This document shows positions 40,634 through 49,065 of a stretch of 64,000 nucleotides of DNA, one piece after another. Made by a program: the position numbers and the translations under genes. This DNA comes from Paenibacillus sp. H1-7 (GTDB taxonomy: Bacteria > Bacillota > Bacilli > Paenibacillales > NBRC-103111), in the NCBI RefSeq assembly GCF_022354825.1, contig NZ_CP031168.1, forward strand, positions 1,179,501 to 1,243,500. Reading direction: 5' to 3'. The notes below the pieces were generated by a model. The model saw only the letters and a list, made by a program, of their open reading frames with translations, made no database searches and had not been told where the DNA came from. Each line of letters starts with the position of its first letter. Position 1 is the first letter of the stretch.

Positions 40634-41437
40634 TTATCCTCCTTGCACTACGACTTGACGGAGCGCCTTGCGCAGCCACCATCGGCCAAAGCCGACCAGT
40701 ACGGCCAGCCAGGCCAGCTGAATGAGGATCCCCCACAGTGCTTCGGTCTGAGGGATTTGGCCCGAGTAGACGCGAAAAGGAAAATCCGTCGTCCAGCGAA
40801 ACGGCAGCGCGTAGGTGATCGTCTGCATCCATTGCGGCATCAGCGGAACGGGAATGACCATTCCGGCGAAAAATTCACCGGCTATGGCGATCATAAGGAT
40901 CGAGCCGGTGGGAGACATCGTCCAGAAGACGGAGATGTAAATGAGCATGGAAATCGACACGACCACGAGCAACCCTAACATTAGGGTAACCAGAAACAAG
41001 GCCAAAGTGGACAGTGAAGGCGGCAGGGTCAGCCTGTAAGGGTGAGGCAGCAGGAATGCAACGATAAGAATCGGGAAGCAGCGGAGGATGGCGCTGGACA
41101 GCCGCTGGGCGAGCAGCTTGGAATACCAGAAAGGGTAAATGTCGCAAGGTCTGCATAATTCGTAAGCAATATTGCCGCTCGTGATCAATTGAAAAATCTC
41201 GTTGTCGCGAAACCACAGCATGACGAAGGCGAGAAATACTTGCTGGAGCCATATGTAGGCTACCAGCTCCTGGAGCGAAATCGGGGGCTGTACGGTGCTC
41301 TGGCTGTAAAAGGCGATGAAAATCATGATGAAAATAAACCCGAAAAACAGCTGCGTCGCCATCCCGGCCAGTGCCGCCGCGCGGTATTGCAAGCCGTTAA
41401 TAAACCGCAGCTTCCAGACGGACAGGTAAGCATTCAT
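40634..41437 (-). CDS. ABC-2 type transporter permease (first subunit)
   Basis: A 267-residue six-helix permease. Its start overlaps the ATPase stop by four bases, so translation is coupled. Features: RFINGLQYRAAALAGMATQLFFG and EIFQLITSGNIAYELCRPCDIYPFWY. It is homologous in topology to the 260-residue partner rather than identical, so the exporter is a heterodimer. Confidence 0.82.
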   Translation of the reverse strand: MNAYLSVWKLRFINGLQYRAAALAGMATQLFFGFIFIMIFIAFYSQSTVQPPISLQELVAYIWLQQVFLAFVMLWFRDNEIFQLITSGNIAYELCRPCDIYPFWYSKLLAQRLSSAILRCFPILIVAFLLPHPYRLTLPPSLSTLALFLVTLMLGLLVVVSISMLIYISVFWTMSPTGSILMIAIAGEFFAGMVIPVPLMPQWMQTITYALPFRWTTDFPFRVYSGQIPQTEALWGILIQLAWLAVLVGFGRWWLRKALRQVVVQGG

Positions 41438-42411
41438 ATTTGATGCTCCTTATACAGTTGTATGATAAGTTCATCTACCGGTTTGGTCTCGATGCTCACG
41501 TCCTCCAGCTCGATTTGCTCGGATAACCGGGAGAGCACATTCGCAATTTGCACCTGCTCGGTGTCTACGCTGAATACCGCCCTCTCGGAAGTCCACGATA
41601 ACCGTGAGGCGCCAGGTATATCGACGGGCTCTGTATGCTCGCGATAATCGACCGTTATGATCCGTTGGGTGCCGAAGCGGTTGCGCAGATCATTCAACGA
41701 TCCGTCGTACAGGAGCGTCCCTTTGCCTATCATCAGGATCCGGTCTGCCAGCGATTCGATATCGTGCATGTCGTGTGTCGTCAGGATGACGGTCACTCCT
41801 TTTTCCTTGTTGATCGCCTTGATAAACTGGCGGACGGCGATTTTGCTTACGGCATCGAGTCCGATGGTCGGCTCATCCAGAAATAAGATTTTGGGGCTGT
41901 GCAGCAAGGAGGCGGCTATCTCGCAGCGCATCCGCTGTCCCAGGCTCAGCTGCCGGACGGGAGTCTGCAGCAGGCTTTCCAGCGAGAGCGTTTCGCAGAG
42001 CATGGTCAGATTCGATTTATACTCAGCTTCCGGGATGTTATAAATATCTCGCAGCAGCTCGAAGGAATCGATCACCGGCACGTCCCACCACAGCTGGGTC
42101 CGCTGTCCGAACACAACGCCGATATGCTTTACGTAGGCGGTTCTATCCTCCCATGGAGTGAATCCCAGAATGGAGCACGATCCGCTGTCCGGCACGAGGA
42201 TGCCGCTCATCACTTTGATGGAGGTGGACTTGCCCGCACCGTTCGGACCGATATACCCGACGATTTCCCCTTCATTGATCGTGAACGAAATTTGGTGAAG
42301 CGCTTCTACAATCGTATGCTCGCGGCGAAACAACGCTTTGACCGCTTGCCGCAGCCCGGCCGTTCGTTTGGCTACTTTGAACGATTTGTTGATGCCTTCC
42401 AGTACAATCAT
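41434..42411 (-). CDS. ABC-2 exporter ATPase
   Basis: A 325-residue ATPase: Walker A GPNGAGKSTSIKV, signature LSLGQRMRCEIAASL, Walker B ILFLDEPTIGLD, H-loop LTTHDMHDIESLADR. The N-terminal region before Walker A is longer than usual (about 55 residues). A C-terminal extension of about 70 residues ends the protein. ATG 42411 follows AGGAGG. The arrangement matches daunorubicin/YbhF-type export operons. Confidence 0.9.
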   Translation of the reverse strand: MIVLEGINKSFKVAKRTAGLRQAVKALFRREHTIVEALHQISFTINEGEIVGYIGPNGAGKSTSIKVMSGILVPDSGSCSILGFTPWEDRTAYVKHIGVVFGQRTQLWWDVPVIDSFELLRDIYNIPEAEYKSNLTMLCETLSLESLLQTPVRQLSLGQRMRCEIAASLLHSPKILFLDEPTIGLDAVSKIAVRQFIKAINKEKGVTVILTTHDMHDIESLADRILMIGKGTLLYDGSLNDLRNRFGTQRIITVDYREHTEPVDIPGASRLSWTSERAVFSVDTEQVQIANVLSRLSEQIELEDVSIETKPVDELIIQLYKEHQI

Positions 42412-42473
42412 GCATTAATACCTCCTGTAAAATGAGTTCGTCAAAAAATATATGCGAAATACCAAAAAAAGTA

Positions 42474-42650
42474 TAGACTTATAATAAACGATGAGTTATA
42501 ATACTATTATAGAGATCAAGGATACCTAATTTTCGGATGAAAATTGAAAAAAAATCATTTTAAATGACAAGTCGGTTGTCAGTTTTATTTATAACGACGT
42601 TATTAATAAGCCGAGCATGTTTGCCTTAGTGCAAAATGCTTGGCTTTTTT
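42474..42650 (+). ncRNA. Candidate short transcript between promoter and terminator
   Basis: TAGACT (42474-42479), a 17-bp spacer and TATAAT (42497-42502) form a good promoter. A strong terminator lies at 42608-42650 (AAGCCGAGCAT, inner TTTGC...GCAAA, ATGCTTGGC then T6). The implied ~140-nt RNA encodes at most MKIEKKSF. The rest of the 417-bp gap, up to 42829, contains a small inverted repeat TATTGT...ACAATA near 42670. Confidence 0.4.
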
Positions 42651-42828
42651 GGTTTTATAGGTAATGGGTATTGTTATATTTTTACAATAAGGAGATCTCC
42701 ATGATTGGTTACATTGCTAACTGGCGTAGGGATCGATGAGATGGCAATTGTGAATGTACTATACATATAGAAGAATTTGTTATGACATGGAAGATTCGAT
42801 TTCATTGCATAGGAGGAGACAGGAGAAT

Positions 42829-43371
42829 ATGACAGTTTATATCGGGCTGCTGCGGGGGATAAATGTTGGCGGGAAGAACATGGTCAAGATGGCTGAGCTC
42901 AAGCGGGTGCTGGAAGGGATGGGACTTGCCGGTGTAAAGACGTATTTGCAGAGCGGCAACTTTTTGTTCGTCTCGGATGAAGCCGCAGAGCTGCTCGCTC
43001 AACGGATCAGGCAGGAAATCGAGGGCACTTTCGGCATAGCACCTAGTGTCATGCTGCGAACGGCGGGGGAGCTGGAGCAGATCATCGATGCTTGTCCCTA
43101 TGCGGCGGATTCTTTGCGGGAAGGAGAATCGATTCAGGTATCGATTTTGACGGAATCACCTCCGGAGAATATTACCGAAGTACTGTCCGCCGGACAAGAC
43201 GGTACGGATGAATTCCATATTCATGGGCAAGAGATCTATTATTTGTTCCGGCAAAGCGTGCTCGATTCCAAGCTGGCAAGTAATGTCCAGAAGCTGGGCG
43301 CACTGGCAACGACGCGCAACTGGAATACGATCGTCAAACTGGCGGAGCTGGCCACAGCGATGCGAAGCTGA
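42829..43371 (+). CDS. DUF1697 protein
   Basis: A 180-residue protein of the DUF1697 family: YIGLLRGINVGGKNMVKMAELKRVLEGMGL, then YLQSGNFLF and the final LATTRNWNTIVKLAEL. The family is widespread and uncharacterised. ATG 42829 follows two adjacent AGGAG boxes. It is probably monocistronic. Confidence 0.88.
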   Translation: MTVYIGLLRGINVGGKNMVKMAELKRVLEGMGLAGVKTYLQSGNFLFVSDEAAELLAQRIRQEIEGTFGIAPSVMLRTAGELEQIIDACPYAADSLREGESIQVSILTESPPENITEVLSAGQDGTDEFHIHGQEIYYLFRQSVLDSKLASNVQKLGALATTRNWNTIVKLAELATAMRS

Positions 43372-43441
43372 TGTTAGATGGGCTTCCGCTTGTATTGGAG
43401 CAGTAGTAAGCCTATCTCATGGGATGGAAAATTGTATATTT

Positions 43442-44062
43442 ATGGGGGCGAATATGAACTTGAATCCAAGCTCCGGTTCGGCAAACCAAGCTTTTACGAT
43501 TGAATGCAGCGATCTCATCCTGCGTGAATTTGGGCCTGACGATTTAGACGACATTCACGAGCTTACGTGGCAGCCTGAAATTTATGAATGGCTCCCGGGC
43601 TGGAACGTACCCAAAGAGAAGCGGGCTAACTGGCTATTGAACTATGAGCTCAAAGAAAACCGGCAGTTCTTGAAAGCCGTATCGGACGGCGGAGATGTTG
43701 GTCAGCTTTGTCTCCGTCTGGGGATGATAGACAAAGCGACAGGGCGATTTGTCGGCTGGTGCTGTACGCGGATCAAACCGGAGCTTCCGCCTCCAAACCG
43801 GGAAATCATGTATGCCGTATCCAGAGACTATAGAAGCAGAGGCTACTCGACTCAGGCGGCCAAAGGCTTGACTGCGTTCTTGTTCAGCAGCACGAATGTC
43901 GATGTGCTAAATGCGATTGCTCTAGTACATAATGTTCCTTCAAATAAAGTGATTCGAAAATGCGGGTTTGCGTATCATCAAAATATAGAAATCGATAATC
44001 AAACATATCATGCTTATAAGCTTACCAAAACGGATTGGGAAAAGAGCGTGGTCGGTCGATGA
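43442..44062 (+). CDS. GNAT-family N-acetyltransferase
   Basis: A 206-residue RimJ/RimL-like acetyltransferase: LILREFGPDDLDDIHELTWQPEIYEWL at the start, then the acetyl-CoA loop SRDYRSRGYSTQAAKGL, then AIALVHNVPSNKVIRKCGF. The substrate is unknown. Starts at ATG 43442 or ATG 43454 are possible; neither has an ideal ribosome site. Confidence 0.85.
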   Translation: MGANMNLNPSSGSANQAFTIECSDLILREFGPDDLDDIHELTWQPEIYEWLPGWNVPKEKRANWLLNYELKENRQFLKAVSDGGDVGQLCLRLGMIDKATGRFVGWCCTRIKPELPPPNREIMYAVSRDYRSRGYSTQAAKGLTAFLFSSTNVDVLNAIALVHNVPSNKVIRKCGFAYHQNIEIDNQTYHAYKLTKTDWEKSVVGR

Positions 44063-44149
44063 ACGGAGCCAAAGGCGAAACGGGGGGAGTGCCAAACCGG
44101 TGCGATCGTTCATTTCTAGCCATGCAGCGAGGAAGGAAGTGACCTGCCG

Positions 44150-45526
44150 ATGATTTGCCGCAAGCTGAAAGTCATTGAACAAATGGCGGGAGGACACGGA
44201 CTGTCCTCTCGATACGATGAGCTTGAGATTCGAGGAGTGACGATTGATTCGCGAAACGTTACGAAGGGAAATCTGTTTGTCCCGATCGTTCGGCAGCTCA
44301 ATGGTCACGACTATGTCCAAGAAGCCATTGCTGGCGGGGCCGTCGCTTCTTTATGGCAGACTAGCCATCCGAATCCTCCGCAGGATGTTCCGCTTATTTT
44401 CGTGGAGGATAGTTTAGAAGCGCTCCAACAGCTCGCAGCTGCTTACCGCCGGGAGCTCCCGGTTAAAGTCATTGGCATTACCGGCAGCAACGGCAAGACA
44501 ACGACGAAGGACATGATCAATTCGGTAGCAGCGACGACCTATCGCGTTCATAAGACGGCGGGAAATTTAAACAGTCAGATCGGCGTTCCATTGACTCTGC
44601 TGCAAATAAGCGATAATGACGACGTTGCCGTCATTGAGATGGGAATGAGCGAAAGAGGACAGATCGAGCGTTTGTCGCGCATGTGCCGACCCGATACTGC
44701 AATCATTACAATGATTGGCGTGTCTCATTTGTCATCGCTCGGTTCGCGCGAAAATATCGCCGAGGCTAAGCTGGAAATCGTCAGCGGAATGACGGACGAA
44801 GGGGTTCTGATTTACAGCGGTGACGAGCCTTTACTTGTTAACCGTATCGAGGAGCTTCAGCGGAGCAAGCCGTTTAAAGCGGTAAGGTTCGGCGAAAGGC
44901 CATCCAACGACATTCGTGCCGAAACGGTTGAAACGGATTCCGAAGGCTCCTCGTTTACAGTCGGCTCCGCTAAGTATCGTATCCCGCTGCTCGGCGCGCA
45001 CAATGTCCAAAATGCGTTGGCAGCCGCTGCAGCCGCCTCGCAGCTTGGGATTCCGGCAGATAAAATTGCCGAGGGCTTTCAAGCGTTGACTCTAACCGGC
45101 ATGAGAATGGAAAAGATCATGTCGCCTCATGGATTTTTGATCATTAATGATGCGTGGAACGCCAGCCCGATATCGATGGCCGCTGCGATTGATGCAATGA
45201 AACAACTAGAAGGGTTTTCCAGGAGGGTTCTTGTTCTGGGCGATATGCTGGAGCTGGGTGAGCAGGAGGAAGAATTTCATCGGGACATTGGCAGAAATAT
45301 CGATCCAGATGCCATTGATTTTGTCTTCACCATCGGTTCTCTTGGGAAGTACATTGCATTAGAGGCGGAGAAAAGATTCCCTCCCGGAGGCGGCAGGGTG
45401 CGTTCGTTCGAAGACAAGGAAGAGCTCGTGAAGGAGCTGAAATGCAGCCTGAAAGAGCGTGACGCCATACTGTTGAAAGGCTCGAGAGGCATGCAGCTGG
45501 AGACGATAGTGCCGTTTTTATTATAA
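44150..45526 (+). CDS. murF: MurF-like UDP-MurNAc-tripeptide D-Ala-D-Ala ligase
   Basis: A 458-residue Mur ligase: substrate domain (TIDSRNVTKGNLFVPI), ATP loop GITGSNGKTTTKDMI, central IEMGMSERGQIERLSRMCRPDTAIITMIGVSHLSSLGSRENIAEAK, and C-terminal NDAWNASPISMAAAID. The family's usual NIGxAH is replaced by MIGVSH. It lies away from any division or cell-wall cluster in the window, so it is probably a second MurF rather than the essential one. RBS is AGGAAG. Confidence 0.85.
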   Translation: MICRKLKVIEQMAGGHGLSSRYDELEIRGVTIDSRNVTKGNLFVPIVRQLNGHDYVQEAIAGGAVASLWQTSHPNPPQDVPLIFVEDSLEALQQLAAAYRRELPVKVIGITGSNGKTTTKDMINSVAATTYRVHKTAGNLNSQIGVPLTLLQISDNDDVAVIEMGMSERGQIERLSRMCRPDTAIITMIGVSHLSSLGSRENIAEAKLEIVSGMTDEGVLIYSGDEPLLVNRIEELQRSKPFKAVRFGERPSNDIRAETVETDSEGSSFTVGSAKYRIPLLGAHNVQNALAAAAAASQLGIPADKIAEGFQALTLTGMRMEKIMSPHGFLIINDAWNASPISMAAAIDAMKQLEGFSRRVLVLGDMLELGEQEEEFHRDIGRNIDPDAIDFVFTIGSLGKYIALEAEKRFPPGGGRVRSFEDKEELVKELKCSLKERDAILLKGSRGMQLETIVPFLL

Positions 45527-45544
45527 AGTTCAATAAAATAGAAG

Positions 45545-45581
45545 GAAGTCCCGGCATCAGGTTCCGGGACTTCTTTTTTTT
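45545..45581 (+). terminator. Intrinsic terminator of the murF-like gene
   Basis: GAAGTCCCGG-(9)-CCGGGACTTC followed by T8. Confidence 0.9.
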
Positions 45582-45597
45582 CACAGTGGTGGAATAA

Positions 45598-47178
45598 TTA
45601 CTTCTTGGTGTATTGGTAGAAGCTCAAAGTTCCTGTTTCTTCTTCAGCGCTAACGAACAAATCGCGCCCATTCACTTTGTGAATACCTTCCGGAGCTGTG
45701 CCGCCGGCAGGGACCAGACCTAAGTATGAAGGCTTGGCAGCATCCGTAACATCGAAGAACAAGATCGTGCTTGCGCGCTCGGAGCACACGGCCAAAATTT
45801 GCTTGCCGTCCACTTCGCCCAGCGTCAAATTCTCAACCTCGCTGCCGCGGTTAGGGCTGCGGTCGTCGGGATACAAGCCGACCTTGGCATTGGAGCGGTC
45901 GATAAGCTCCATGCTGTCGTATACTACGGAGCCGTTCAGGTCCCAGGCCATAATGTTGCGGCCGCCGGATTTGACCCCGTCCTTAAACTCGTCTTTGCCC
46001 AGATCCCCTTCATTGGCCGTATACAAGTAGCGGCCGTCCGCGCTCCATACGATACCATCCGCCTCGGGACGCGCCGTCAAATCATCCTTGAAGGCGATGA
46101 TGCCGTCATTTTTCAAATCGGCTTTATGCTTGGTGGTGCCGAGATCGAATACTTTCGTTACTTTCTTGTCCTTTAGGTCGACCAGTGCAATTGCGTTGTT
46201 TTCCTGTAAAGTAACCGCTGCAGTGGTGCCGTCCGGGCTGATGGCCGCATATTCAGGCTGAGGGTCGTTCGGATACGTAACATCCGGTCCTGCATTCGTA
46301 AGATCGAGAGGAATATCCGTCATCGTTCCGTTCAATGCATCGCCATTAGGAAACGAGAAGACGGCAATGGAGCCGGGACGCTTCACACGGGAGAAATCAA
46401 TTTCATCCAGAGCAGGATCGAGCTCTTCATCCTCGATGCATACGACGGCGGCCGTGCCGTCTTTGGAGAAAGTGACGGCATCAGGCCCGATGCCTACTTC
46501 GTACGTTTTGACGATGGTGCCTGCTGCGATATCGACTACGGCCAGAGCGCCTTTGTTCGCATGATCGACGTCGTCGCCTTTACGGACGGCCACAAGCGCA
46601 TGCTTGCCGTTCGGCATTACGGCTACGCTGGTGACCTCGGCTTGCCCGGATACCGATTTGAAGCTGACTTGCTTCAAGGCTTGAATGTTGTTCAGGTCAT
46701 CGATCGAAACGATGCTGATGGAGCCAAGCGATGCTTCGGTTACCAGAAGCGTTTTGCCGTCCGGAGTCGAGGAGACGATTTCGGCATTCTTGCCCGGCAT
46801 GGAGAAGGTAGCTGCGAGCTCAAAGCCGCTTTTATTTTGCGCTTGGAGGAGCTGGGTCTGGATTTGTTTGAATGTTGCCGGAGAAACAAAGGTTGAGCCG
46901 TCTTGGATATACGGCTTTTTGTCCAAAGAGGATTTCTTGCCCTGTACTTCCGCGTCGGCGCTGTCGATGATCACCTTCGCTTGAACGCTTCCTGCTTGGA
47001 TGGCTACCGACCGTTCGGCTTCGTTCCACTTCACTTGACCTTCCATATTCTCGATAGCGGGACGGAGCTGGATATCGTCTGTTTTGGCGTAAGCTGCAGG
47101 GGCGGCAACGGAAGATGCGATAAGGCATACGGAAGCTAAAGAAAGAATGGCGGGTTTGCGTTTCATTTTACGTTTCAT
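45598..47178 (-). CDS. Secreted beta-propeller protein with copper-amine-oxidase-like N-terminal domain
   Basis: A 526-residue exported protein; the signal peptide ends near AAPAAYA. The next 80 residues (VKWNEAERSVAIQAGS, LDKKPYIQDGSTFVSPATF) resemble the copper-amine-oxidase N-terminal domain common on Paenibacillus surface proteins. The rest is a YVTN/choice-of-anchor-type beta-propeller (VVDIAAGTIVKTYEVGIGPDAVTFSKDGTAAVV, GIVWSADGRYLYTANEGD, SEVENLTLGEVDGKQILAV). No catalytic motif is certain. ATG 47178 follows TAGGAG. It is last of a run of minus-strand genes and probably starts its own unit. Confidence 0.75.
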   Translation of the reverse strand: MKRKMKRKPAILSLASVCLIASSVAAPAAYAKTDDIQLRPAIENMEGQVKWNEAERSVAIQAGSVQAKVIIDSADAEVQGKKSSLDKKPYIQDGSTFVSPATFKQIQTQLLQAQNKSGFELAATFSMPGKNAEIVSSTPDGKTLLVTEASLGSISIVSIDDLNNIQALKQVSFKSVSGQAEVTSVAVMPNGKHALVAVRKGDDVDHANKGALAVVDIAAGTIVKTYEVGIGPDAVTFSKDGTAAVVCIEDEELDPALDEIDFSRVKRPGSIAVFSFPNGDALNGTMTDIPLDLTNAGPDVTYPNDPQPEYAAISPDGTTAAVTLQENNAIALVDLKDKKVTKVFDLGTTKHKADLKNDGIIAFKDDLTARPEADGIVWSADGRYLYTANEGDLGKDEFKDGVKSGGRNIMAWDLNGSVVYDSMELIDRSNAKVGLYPDDRSPNRGSEVENLTLGEVDGKQILAVCSERASTILFFDVTDAAKPSYLGLVPAGGTAPEGIHKVNGRDLFVSAEEETGTLSFYQYTKK

Positions 47179-47227
47179 TGTGAGCACTCCTATAACGTTT
47201 ATGATGGTATGTCATTATGAACAATGG

Positions 47228-47893
47228 CTACTTTCGTAAAGCATACGGATGGCTTACCCACGCGGTGAAGCGCATGTCGCCATACAGGTTGTCAGGGTCG
47301 GTGGAGCACGAATAGACGGTCTGATTCGTCAGGTTGACCAGCGACAGCCGCAGGCCGTGCTTGGCTCCGGTATCGATGCCGATTATGCCCGGTCCAACCC
47401 AGATTTCACCGGGAGCAGCTCCCATGCGGCGTGTCGGCGTATGGCCAAAAATAACCGGAAGAGGATACGGGTTCCGGGTCAGCAAGAACGGCTCGCGGAT
47501 GCCCGTCAAATCGGCAGGCAGCTGATCCTCCAGCTTAAGTCCCGGACGCAGACCCGCATGCACGAACAAAAAGGAAGTGTGAAGCTGGTAGTAAGGCAGG
47601 GCTCCGGCAAAATCCAGCCAGGATGCTAACGCCGGGCCGGCGTCTTGAACGCTTGGCCGTTCGTTAGGTGTGGAGCATAGCCACGTTTCCATATTGCCGG
47701 CTATGGCGCGGGCGCCGCCCGCCGTCAATTGACGGATATCGTCGAGCGCACTCCATGTGCTAGGATCGTAATCGATGTAGTCGCCAAGCAAAAATAATTC
47801 GTCTACGCCGGGTTCGTAACGGGCGGCTTCCAACAACAAACGGACGCCGTCGGTATGACCGTGTATATCGGAAATAGCCAGGATTCGGGACAT
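47228..47893 (-). CDS. PPP-type metallophosphatase
   Basis: A 221-residue serine/threonine-phosphatase-fold enzyme: ISDIHGHTDG, LLGDYIDYDPS, HAGLRPG and FGHTP. The usual GNHE is GNMET, so one catalytic or metal-adjacent histidine is missing. It starts five bases after the ABC ATPase stop, with AAAGGTAGAG, so it is the last gene of the importer operon. Its substrate may be a phosphorylated compound taken up by the importer, or a protein; both are inference. Confidence 0.8.
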   Translation of the reverse strand: MSRILAISDIHGHTDGVRLLLEAARYEPGVDELFLLGDYIDYDPSTWSALDDIRQLTAGGARAIAGNMETWLCSTPNERPSVQDAGPALASWLDFAGALPYYQLHTSFLFVHAGLRPGLKLEDQLPADLTGIREPFLLTRNPYPLPVIFGHTPTRRMGAAPGEIWVGPGIIGIDTGAKHGLRLSLVNLTNQTVYSCSTDPDNLYGDMRFTAWVSHPYALRK

Positions 47894-47899
47894 GGTTCT

Positions 47900-49051
47900 C
47901 TACCTTTCGTCTTCATGGGGATAAACATAAGCTGATTTCGAAGAAATGGCGACGCAGCCCGAGGTCCCCGGTTCCAGTGAGATAGGGTGCATAAAGGCCA
48001 GCTTCTGCCCATCCGGCGTCGATGCGAGCAGCCTCCATTTGGAGCCTTCAAAGGCACAGTGAACAATCCGTACCGGAAGAAGGTTGGCAGGAACCGAGCG
48101 CTCGCCATGCTTGCCGTTAACGGTTTGCCCGGATAGGCTTGCAGCGGCGGCAACTTCCTCATGAGCGCTGTCGATCCAATGTACATCCTCGGGCCGGAAC
48201 AGCAAGTCGACTTGTTCCGTTGACGGCACCGTACCGGCAGGCATCAAGCATTCAATCACTTCATCCTGGATACGTACTGCCGGTTGAGCGCTAGTGCCGA
48301 CCCATTGGCCCTGCAGCCGGTTGCCGGCTCCGAGCAGGGAAGCGACGGAGCGGGTGGCCGGCATGCTGTAGCAAGCCTGCGGCACATCCAGCTGGTCGAT
48401 GCGGCCTGCGCGCATGACCACCATACGGTCGGCAAGAGCGAACGCCTCATCGGGATCGTGCGTGACATGGAACACCGTAGTGCCCAAACGCCGGAACAGG
48501 TACCCCATTTCCGTCCTCATCTCGATGCGAAGCCGCATATCCAGATTCGATAACGGCTCGTCAAGCAATAGAAGATCCGGCTGGGTAGCCAGAGCCCGGG
48601 CAATGGCGACGCGCTGCTGCTGTCCTCCCGACAATTGGGGCGGCAGCCGCTGCTCGAGACCTTCCAGGTGAAGGAGCGATACAAGCTCCTTCATTTTACG
48701 CTCGCGCTCTGCGGCCGGAGCTTTCCGGCGATGCAGGCCGTACGCGATATTATCGTAAACCGTCATATGGGGCCATAACGCATAATCCTGGAACACCATA
48801 TTGATGCTTCGTTTCTCTGGAGGTACGAGCCGTGCCGCCGAGCTTACGACCGCTCCGCGAAGACGGATTTCTCCCGAATCCGGCTGCTGCAGGCCGGCAA
48901 TCAATTGCAGCAGCGTCGATTTGCCGCAGCCGGACGGCCCCAGCACACTGATGATTTCACCGGAGCGGACGGAGAAATTCACTCCCGACAGCGCGGTGAA
49001 GGCTCCGTACGTTTTGCGCAATTCGTGCACTTCCAGAATCGTTGAATTCAT
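47900..49051 (-). CDS. ABC importer ATPase (iron / hexose-phosphate / phosphonate type)
   Basis: A 383-residue ATPase: Walker A LGPSGCGKST, Q-loop NMVFQDYALWPHMTVYDNIAYGL, signature [15 protein letters not shown], Walker B LLLDEPLSNLD, and a C-terminal TOBE-like regulatory domain. It starts at ATG 49051 (AAGGAG) rather than 49069. It serves the two-domain permease next to it. Confidence 0.92.
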   Translation of the reverse strand: MNSTILEVHELRKTYGAFTALSGVNFSVRSGEIISVLGPSGCGKSTLLQLIAGLQQPDSGEIRLRGAVVSSAARLVPPEKRSINMVFQDYALWPHMTVYDNIAYGLHRRKAPAAERERKMKELVSLLHLEGLEQRLPPQLSGGQQQRVAIARALATQPDLLLLDEPLSNLDMRLRIEMRTEMGYLFRRLGTTVFHVTHDPDEAFALADRMVVMRAGRIDQLDVPQACYSMPATRSVASLLGAGNRLQGQWVGTSAQPAVRIQDEVIECLMPAGTVPSTEQVDLLFRPEDVHWIDSAHEEVAAAASLSGQTVNGKHGERSVPANLLPVRIVHCAFEGSKWRLLASTPDGQKLAFMHPISLEPGTSGCVAISSKSAYVYPHEDER

Positions 49052-49065
49052 AGGGACGTTCTCCT

